A stretch of DNA of 34,856 nt, taken from contig CALIRX010000014.1 of assembly GCA_938042055.1 (NCBI GenBank), positions 1 through 34,856 of the forward strand, written 5' to 3'. The position numbers and the translations under genes are program-made. Positions within the stretch are counted from its first letter, which is position 1; each line of letters starts with the position of its first letter. This DNA comes from an uncultured Candidatus Saccharibacteria bacterium (GTDB lineage: Bacteria; Patescibacteriota; Saccharimonadia; Saccharimonadales; Saccharimonadaceae). Shown in pieces: positions 29,829 to 34,856 of the stretch. Below the pieces are notes generated by a model. It was not told where the DNA came from. It did no database searches and was given only the letters and a program-made list of their open reading frames with translations.

Positions 29829-32477
29829 TTAGGCGGCGGTAGTGCTCTTTTTTCGACGTCGACGTCGTCTTTTTGGCGTGGCTGAAGCTAGCGGTGTAAC
29901 TGTGCTAATTGCGGTTTCTGTGAGCGTGCTGTCGTTACCACGAATTTGTAGAACAACTTCACTATCGTTTGCTGCAGGTTGCGGCTTTTCAGATTGACTA
30001 TTGACCACTGGAGCGTTGTTTGCGGGCTGCGGTTGAGGTTTGGCTGGTTGCTTTTTTTGGTTGCGAACAGGCTTTATTGCGGCATCAATTTCCTTCTCGA
30101 CATCTTCCCTGTTTCGTGAATACATGCGACGCGAATGTTCAATAATGTGCGGCGTGTTGTCGGCTTGGCTTGGTGGAAGTTCCAATGTGCGGGCAGAAAA
30201 CGCCGGAGTTTTTTCGCCGCCGATAACCATATTGACAACAAAATTACGATTGTGCATCTGGAGTAGATCGATTGACTCAAAGTTCGGCTCGAATTGCTTG
30301 GCAAGAATCGGTGCGTCGTCAGCAGAAACTCGGAAAGAAATCATAGTGCCGACGTTGCCGAAAACCGCATCGCGAACCGTGTCGCTCATCTGGGAAATGT
30401 ACTGGTTGGCAACGGTCAAGTTAAGTCCATATTTTCGAGCCTCAGACAGAATAGTCGCGAACGAATCAGTGGCGAAGTTCTGGAACTCGTCGACGTAAAG
30501 ATAGAATGGGCGGCGGTCACGGACGTCAGGAATGTCGCTTCGAGACATGGCGGCAAGCTGGATTTTTGTGACCAAAAACGAACCGAGGATGGCGGCATTA
30601 TCTTCACCAATAAGACCTTTGGACAGATTGACAATTAGAATCTTTCCTTCGTCCATAATCTGGCGAATATTGAACGTGGATTTTGGCTGTCCGATAATAT
30701 TGCGGATGATTGGATTGGCGGTGAAAGCCCCGACTTTATTTAAGACTGGCGCAATTGCCTCGGCGACAAACTTATCATTCCAGCTGGCAAATTCAACATT
30801 CCAGAATTGCAAAACCACGGTGTCTTGACAATAAGTCAGCGTTTCTTTTCGGAATTCCTTATCTGTTAGCATGCGAGTAATGTCGAGCATCGTCGCTTCT
30901 GGTCGGTCCAGCAAAGCCAGAATTGTATACCGCAAAATATACTCAAGCCGTGGCCCCCACGAATCGCCGAAAATACGCTTCAAAACGCCGATGATTTCTG
31001 ATGAGATGTTGGTTTTCTGATTAGGGTTCGTGACTTCCAGCGGGTTGAATCCCAGAGGATACGCGGTGTCGGCTGGATTAAAATAGATCACGTCGTTCAA
31101 TCGGCTGCCGGGGATAAATTTCATGTTGTTGATTGCGAAGTCGCCGTGCGGGTCGATGATAGCATATCCTTGATTATGGAAAATATCGCTTAAGGCGAAG
31201 AGCTCTAATAGTCCACTTTTTCCGGCACCCGTTTGCCCGATTATGTAAACGTGGCGTGAGCGGTCATAGCGCAACATACCGAATTGGTGGCTGATGCCGC
31301 GGAAGTTGGTGACGCCAAAGGCAGAAATTTGGTCATCGTTGACGTCTTCGCCGGTTAAGACTGGCAATTTGGACGGCGGTTCTGCGGTTTTGGAGCTTGC
31401 CCAAACTATATTTGGCGTTTCAACGTTGGTGTGTGGCAAGTGAAAAACTGACGCCAATTCTTCTATATTTAAGATAAAACCATCGCCGATGAACGAACGC
31501 TTGCGATATTTATCAATAAATTCTTTACCAAACACACCCTTGACGGTACGAAATCCATTGAGATTTGTTGAGTTAAACTGCTTAAACGTACCGACGAGCG
31601 CCTGCATGCGAAGCTTGGCGTTTGTCTGACTTTCACCCATATAAACCAAGCGAATTTTTACTTCATATCCGAGCTTGGTCGCCTTTTTTTCTGCTTCAGA
31701 AATGCGAGTTTTATCGCGGTCTGATAGCTCGATTTTGGCTGATTGCCCAACTCCCTGCTCTGGTGGCTGCCATAATGCGCCAAGCACACCGATTAGCCAC
31801 TGTATACTGCCGCCGAATCCTGGCAAGGAGAACATTCGTCCGTTTTTTATACTATTGATATATCGATCTGCGGCATTTTGCCAGTCATCTGGGATTGGTC
31901 TGACTAGCACCTGAATCCACAATTCTTCACCGGTGGTTTCTAATTTTGCCAACGTGCCCGTAATGCCAGCCAGCGGGTCGACTTCGAAGTTTTGGAAGGT
32001 GCGAATCGGGAGAAATTCGTCGGTGGTTAATGTCAATTCTGTCGAGTAAGCAACTTCGTGGTCGCGCTCGTGCTCGGTGTAATCTTCGTCGGCTTGGTGA
32101 ATTTGAACGGTTGGATATTGAGAATAAATCTGTCCCTCGACAAAGCTCTGTAAGGTTTTTGGCACCCAAACGTAAAAGCGAATTTGCCCATTGACTGAGG
32201 CGATTTCGAAGCTAATATGCTCTTGGTGTCCGCCAGATAATCGCAACTCTTTATTGTCGCGAAGAATTCCGTGTAGTGAAGCGAATAACTGCTCGGCGGC
32301 AAGTTCTTGCTTGTCATTGGTGCGTGGGATTTCCAGAACCAAAAGTACACTCTCAACTGGGGTGAAATCTTCTATCTTCCGATAATTCCGCCACGTCAAA
32401 AACATCAGGACTGCCACGATTGGCATCCAAACGTACCATTGTAATAACGTACCGATGATCCAAGAAATAATCTGCAT
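29829..32477 (-). CDS. VirD4/TraG/HerA-like membrane ATPase
   Basis: 882 residues. One N-terminal transmembrane helix (about 5-27), then a beta-rich domain of about 350 residues. The ATPase follows: Walker A IIGQTGAGKSGLLELF with K420, a DPHGDFA segment, and Walker B FYLYVDEFQNFA with D663-E664. The C-terminal 90 residues are low complexity (Lys, Gln, Pro, Arg, ending in an RRRRRRKKS run). Such ATPases couple DNA or protein export through type IV-type machines; no other type IV gene is adjacent. TTGCAA/GATAAT promoter, start 9 nt after the -10. Convergent with speE, stops 3 nt apart. Confidence 0.85.
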   Translation of the reverse strand: MQIISWIIGTLLQWYVWMPIVAVLMFLTWRNYRKIEDFTPVESVLLVLEIPRTNDKQELAAEQLFASLHGILRDNKELRLSGGHQEHISFEIASVNGQIRFYVWVPKTLQSFVEGQIYSQYPTVQIHQADEDYTEHERDHEVAYSTELTLTTDEFLPIRTFQNFEVDPLAGITGTLAKLETTGEELWIQVLVRPIPDDWQNAADRYINSIKNGRMFSLPGFGGSIQWLIGVLGALWQPPEQGVGQSAKIELSDRDKTRISEAEKKATKLGYEVKIRLVYMGESQTNAKLRMQALVGTFKQFNSTNLNGFRTVKGVFGKEFIDKYRKRSFIGDGFILNIEELASVFHLPHTNVETPNIVWASSKTAEPPSKLPVLTGEDVNDDQISAFGVTNFRGISHQFGMLRYDRSRHVYIIGQTGAGKSGLLELFALSDIFHNQGYAIIDPHGDFAINNMKFIPGSRLNDVIYFNPADTAYPLGFNPLEVTNPNQKTNISSEIIGVLKRIFGDSWGPRLEYILRYTILALLDRPEATMLDITRMLTDKEFRKETLTYCQDTVVLQFWNVEFASWNDKFVAEAIAPVLNKVGAFTANPIIRNIIGQPKSTFNIRQIMDEGKILIVNLSKGLIGEDNAAILGSFLVTKIQLAAMSRSDIPDVRDRRPFYLYVDEFQNFATDSFATILSEARKYGLNLTVANQYISQMSDTVRDAVFGNVGTMISFRVSADDAPILAKQFEPNFESIDLLQMHNRNFVVNMVIGGEKTPAFSARTLELPPSQADNTPHIIEHSRRMYSRNREDVEKEIDAAIKPVRNQKKQPAKPQPQPANNAPVVNSQSEKPQPAANDSEVVLQIRGNDSTLTETAISTVTPLASATPKRRRRRRKKSTTAA

Positions 32478-32486
32478 TATGTGTAA

Positions 32487-32515
32487 ATTATCTCACCTCT
32501 GAAAGAAGTTTGCAA
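32487..32515 (-). promoter_or_regulatory. Promoter of the VirD4-like gene
   Basis: Minus strand TTGCAA (32515-32510), a 17-bp spacer and GATAAT (32492-32487). The ATG at 32477 is 9 nt beyond. AGAGGTGAG lies in the spacer, too far upstream for ribosome binding. Confidence 0.6.
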
Positions 32516-32521
32516 CTTAGC

Positions 32522-33574
32522 TTAAGCGGCTTCTTCAAAAACGTATGTGGCTTTAGCGACGCGTTTGAATTGTGGCTTTGATTGAAGGTTTAATAGAATG
32601 GTGGTTTCCTTGACTTGTCGTTTGTCGAGGACTTGACGAACGATTTCGTCGCGATGAAGCGGAGTTTCGGAATTCTTCAAAATATCGGTAATGATATCTG
32701 CTACGGTTCCGCGACTGTAGCCCCAGCTGGCAAGCGCGTAAATACCGCGGCCGATTAGAACAAAGCGCTTGTCTTTAATAAGTTCATTGTGAATTGCCTG
32801 CGTTGTAACGCTTCGGCGGTTAAATTCGCTGTCCCGAATTCCCTTAGCGATGTCGGAAAAATGCATCGGTGAGCCATTTGTGTCCAGAACGACGTAGATT
32901 TTATCGCGAATGTTCTTTGGGTTGACGGCTGGCCATTTGGCTAGTCCCCATTGATCATTCAAGCTGGCTAATTTTTTGCTAACAGTAGCCAAGGCTGCAA
33001 TATTTGAAGGGTGCTCATAGTCTAATTTTTTGTGCAATTCTTCCGCAGTAATAGGTTCGCCATGCTTTTTGATTGTTTTGACAACTTCTTCGACTCGTGC
33101 TCTAATTTGCTTTTCATTGCCGAGAGTGTCAATTGCTGCCGCCTGGTAATAATCGTCATTCTCTGTAACAATCGTGATGTTTTCTGCCAGCTCAGAAATA
33201 AACGCCACACGAGCGCGGTCAATTGTAGTAGCTTCTTTACCGAGGAAATGCGACGCCAAATCCTGCATCCGCGCAACTCGTCCCATCTCAGACAAACTCG
33301 AAGTAATTTCTTTTTCCATAGCAATAACCGAAGGAAGTTCTCCCTCGGCGACAGCTGCACGTAGACGCGTTAAGATTGCTTTTTCTAGCTGACGAACGCG
33401 CTCGCGAGTAATGCCGAACATATCGCCAATTAACTCTAATGTTTCTTTTCGGTCATACAAACCAAATCGTCGAGAAATAATTTCCTTCTCGCGCTCTTGC
33501 GGAATCTTAGAAATAATAGTATCGACGACAGAATTTAATTTGGCGCTTTGCTCGGTTTTTGCTGTCTCGCTCAT
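32522..33574 (-). CDS. Sigma-70 region 4-like HTH fused to HARE-HTH domains
   Basis: 350 residues. Residues about 22-70 are a sigma region 4: IPQEREKEIISRRFGL, then ETLELIGDMFGITRERVRQLE with the recognition helix. No region 2 or 3 is present, so it cannot be a complete sigma factor. The rest holds two or three winged-helix modules; the central one (GSPMHFSDIAKGIRDSEF, then RFVLIGRGIYALASWGY, about 210-262) matches the HARE-HTH domain found in RNA polymerase delta subunit-type and chromatin proteins. Likely a transcription regulator acting at promoters. Has AGAGAGGAT upstream and its own consensus promoter. Confidence 0.75.
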   Translation of the reverse strand: MSETAKTEQSAKLNSVVDTIISKIPQEREKEIISRRFGLYDRKETLELIGDMFGITRERVRQLEKAILTRLRAAVAEGELPSVIAMEKEITSSLSEMGRVARMQDLASHFLGKEATTIDRARVAFISELAENITIVTENDDYYQAAAIDTLGNEKQIRARVEEVVKTIKKHGEPITAEELHKKLDYEHPSNIAALATVSKKLASLNDQWGLAKWPAVNPKNIRDKIYVVLDTNGSPMHFSDIAKGIRDSEFNRRSVTTQAIHNELIKDKRFVLIGRGIYALASWGYSRGTVADIITDILKNSETPLHRDEIVRQVLDKRQVKETTILLNLQSKPQFKRVAKATYVFEEAA

Positions 33575-33634
33575 GCTACTAGAAACATCCTCTCTGCCTC
33601 ACCACAGGTTATATTGATTGAAAATATGTTTTTA

Positions 33635-33663
33635 ATTATACAATTGCATTTGACAAAAGTCAA
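33635..33663 (-). promoter_or_regulatory. Promoter of the sigma4/HARE gene
   Basis: Minus strand TTGACT (33663-33658), a 17-bp spacer and a perfect TATAAT (33640-33635). The leader is about 54 nt and contains a ribosome-binding sequence, in contrast with the leaderless genes. Confidence 0.75.
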
Positions 33664-33774
33664 TAGATAAATGCCATAATTGCTGATATAAATTATAGCA
33701 TTTATTTTACGTTTTTTGCAATAGATTATATGAAGAGTTTTTATTATCCGGAATTATTGGATAGTATGAAAACG

Positions 33775-34856
33775 CTATTTCTTTTTAGCGGATGTTTTGG
33801 CGGCTTTTTTAACTACACGTTTGCGAGTTGGTTTCGCTGTTGTGGCGCTTAATAGCTCCAGAGCTTTTTCGTGAGTAATGGTTTTCGGATCCGTGTCTTT
33901 AGGGATTTTGACATTTTTGGTGCCGTTGGTGATGTATGGACCGAATCGTCCATTGAGAACCTTAATTCCATCTGGGAATTCGGCAATATTCTTAGCGGCT
34001 TCGGCTTCTAATTTGGCGGCGTAAAGTTCACGCGCTTTTTCTAAAGTAATGCTGTGTGGGTCTTCTGGCTTAATGGAAACGAATAATTTACCGACTTGAA
34101 TGTACGGACCGAATCGCCCGATATTCGCCTTAATGTCTTGACCGTCTTCTGTTTGTCCGACGATGCGTGGCAACTTGAACATCTCCAGTGCTTGCTCCAG
34201 AGTAACTGTCTCAATTTTCGCACCCTTTGGAAGCGGCGCAAAGCGAGGCTTATCTTCATCTTCAGTTGCGCCCAGCTGCAACATTGGACCGAATCGCCCA
34301 AATCGCGCAATAATCGGCTTATTCGTCTTCGGGTCAATTCCTACTTCGCGATTAGCGCCGACTTTACTTCGGTCAATTCCGCCAGATTGCTCGATCAATT
34401 TATGGAAAGGCGTGTAAAATCCGTGCAACATTGTGCTTTTTTCCAGATTAGCGCCAGCAATCTTGTCAAATTCCGTTTCAACGTTGGCGGTAAAATCGTA
34501 ATCGACAATTTGCGTAAAATGGTCCGTCAGGAAATCGGCAATCAGTTCGCCGCTTGGCGTTGGAATAAGCTTGCCGCGTGTCGAGCCAGTTTTTTCCTGG
34601 ACAATACTTCGGCTAACTTCCTCGCCGTTATAATTCAGAACAATTACGTCACGCGGTTGACCTTCGCTGTCACCCTTTTCAACGTAGCCGCGAGTTTGAA
34701 TAGTGTCAATAATCGTAGCGTAAGTTGACGGACGTCCGATTCCAAGCTCCTCCAGTTTCTTGACTAGCGAACCTTCGGTGTAACGAGCTGGCGGTCGTGT
34801 AAATGTTTGACGAGCCGTAATGTCGTGAGAATTGACTTCATCGCCAGACTGTAACT
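33775..34856 (-). CDS. topA: DNA topoisomerase I, C-terminal part (runs off the window)
   Basis: The minus-strand frame is open from the window edge to 33775. The incoming part has RPPARYTEGSLVKKLEELGIG then RPSTYATIIDTIQTRGYV, a hallmark of type IA topoisomerases, and GKLIPTPSGELIADFLTDHF. The catalytic Tyr lies upstream, outside the window. The C-terminal part carries three copies of a motif RFGPYIQVG/RFGPMLQLG/RFGPYITNG instead of zinc-binding cysteines, and ends in a Lys-rich tail. It relaxes negative supercoils. Only a weak 5-bp hairpin follows the stop. Confidence 0.93.
   Translation of the reverse strand, partial: LQSGDEVNSHDITARQTFTRPPARYTEGSLVKKLEELGIGRPSTYATIIDTIQTRGYVEKGDSEGQPRDVIVLNYNGEEVSRSIVQEKTGSTRGKLIPTPSGELIADFLTDHFTQIVDYDFTANVETEFDKIAGANLEKSTMLHGFYTPFHKLIEQSGGIDRSKVGANREVGIDPKTNKPIIARFGRFGPMLQLGATEDEDKPRFAPLPKGAKIETVTLEQALEMFKLPRIVGQTEDGQDIKANIGRFGPYIQVGKLFVSIKPEDPHSITLEKARELYAAKLEAEAAKNIAEFPDGIKVLNGRFGPYITNGTKNVKIPKDTDPKTITHEKALELLSATTAKPTRKRVVKKAAKTSAKKK

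Noticed and set aside
29860..29885. Palindromic CGACGTCGACGTCG as an operator
   Set aside because: It lies in the Arg/Lys-rich C-terminal coding run of the VirD4-like gene and follows from its codons.
1..34856. UGA recoding as glycine, as in Absconditabacteria/Gracilibacteria
   Set aside because: UGA serves as the natural stop of murG and the NUDIX gene at expected overlaps, and conserved proteins contain no in-frame UGA.

Overview
The window looks like a chromosome segment of a Candidate Phyla Radiation (Patescibacteria) bacterium, most likely Saccharibacteria (TM7). This is inferred from compact genes, a division/cell-wall (dcw) cluster without mur ligases, ftsA or ftsZ, a VirD4/HerA-like membrane ATPase, a sigma-region-4/HARE-HTH protein, sparse metabolism, and use of UGA as an ordinary stop (so not the UGA-recoding Absconditabacteria or Gracilibacteria). 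No rRNA or tRNA gene was seen, so the assignment rests on gene content alone.

Layout. 1-7600 (+): the tail of an unknown gene, a hypothetical protein, an SDR oxidoreductase, YvcK, a NUDIX hydrolase followed by a recombinant 36-codon ORF carrying a second copy of the yvcK 3' end, a diverged RelA/SpoT-like protein, RNase HI, a DUF4868 (KwaB-like) protein and a Pif1-type helicase. 7600-16250 (+): a dcw cluster, mraZ-rsmH-(23-codon ORF)-ftsL-PBP/ftsI-mraY-ftsW-murG-ftsQ. Its intergenic regions hold MraZ-type boxes, two possible small RNAs, a large predicted structured RNA between mraZ and rsmH, and an attenuator-like leader before ftsL. 16250-27240: an AT-richer accessory island with a complete type II-C CRISPR-Cas locus (cas9-cas1-cas2 on the minus strand, an 11-repeat array on the plus strand, a tracrRNA upstream of cas9), a ribbon-helix-helix protein, a CAP-domain secreted protein, a 20-codon peptide gene coupled to a membrane protein, a DinD family gene, gene fragments and an orphan CRISPR-repeat relative. 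27250-29825 (+): a speD-DUF4178-membrane spermidine synthase operon. 29829-34856 (-): a VirD4-like ATPase, the sigma4/HARE protein and the 3' part of topA.

Two themes connect the window. First, many genes start 6-9 nt after a perfect or near-perfect -10 box, often of extended type (TGATATAAT), which predicts leaderless mRNAs. Second, the same TGATATAAT ends every CRISPR repeat, so each spacer should be transcribed from its own promoter as in Neisseria type II-C loci, giving guides of about 24 nt. The tracrRNA anti-repeat pairs with the repeat over about 33 positions with an internal bulge, and a second, orphan anti-repeat lies at 27157-27192.
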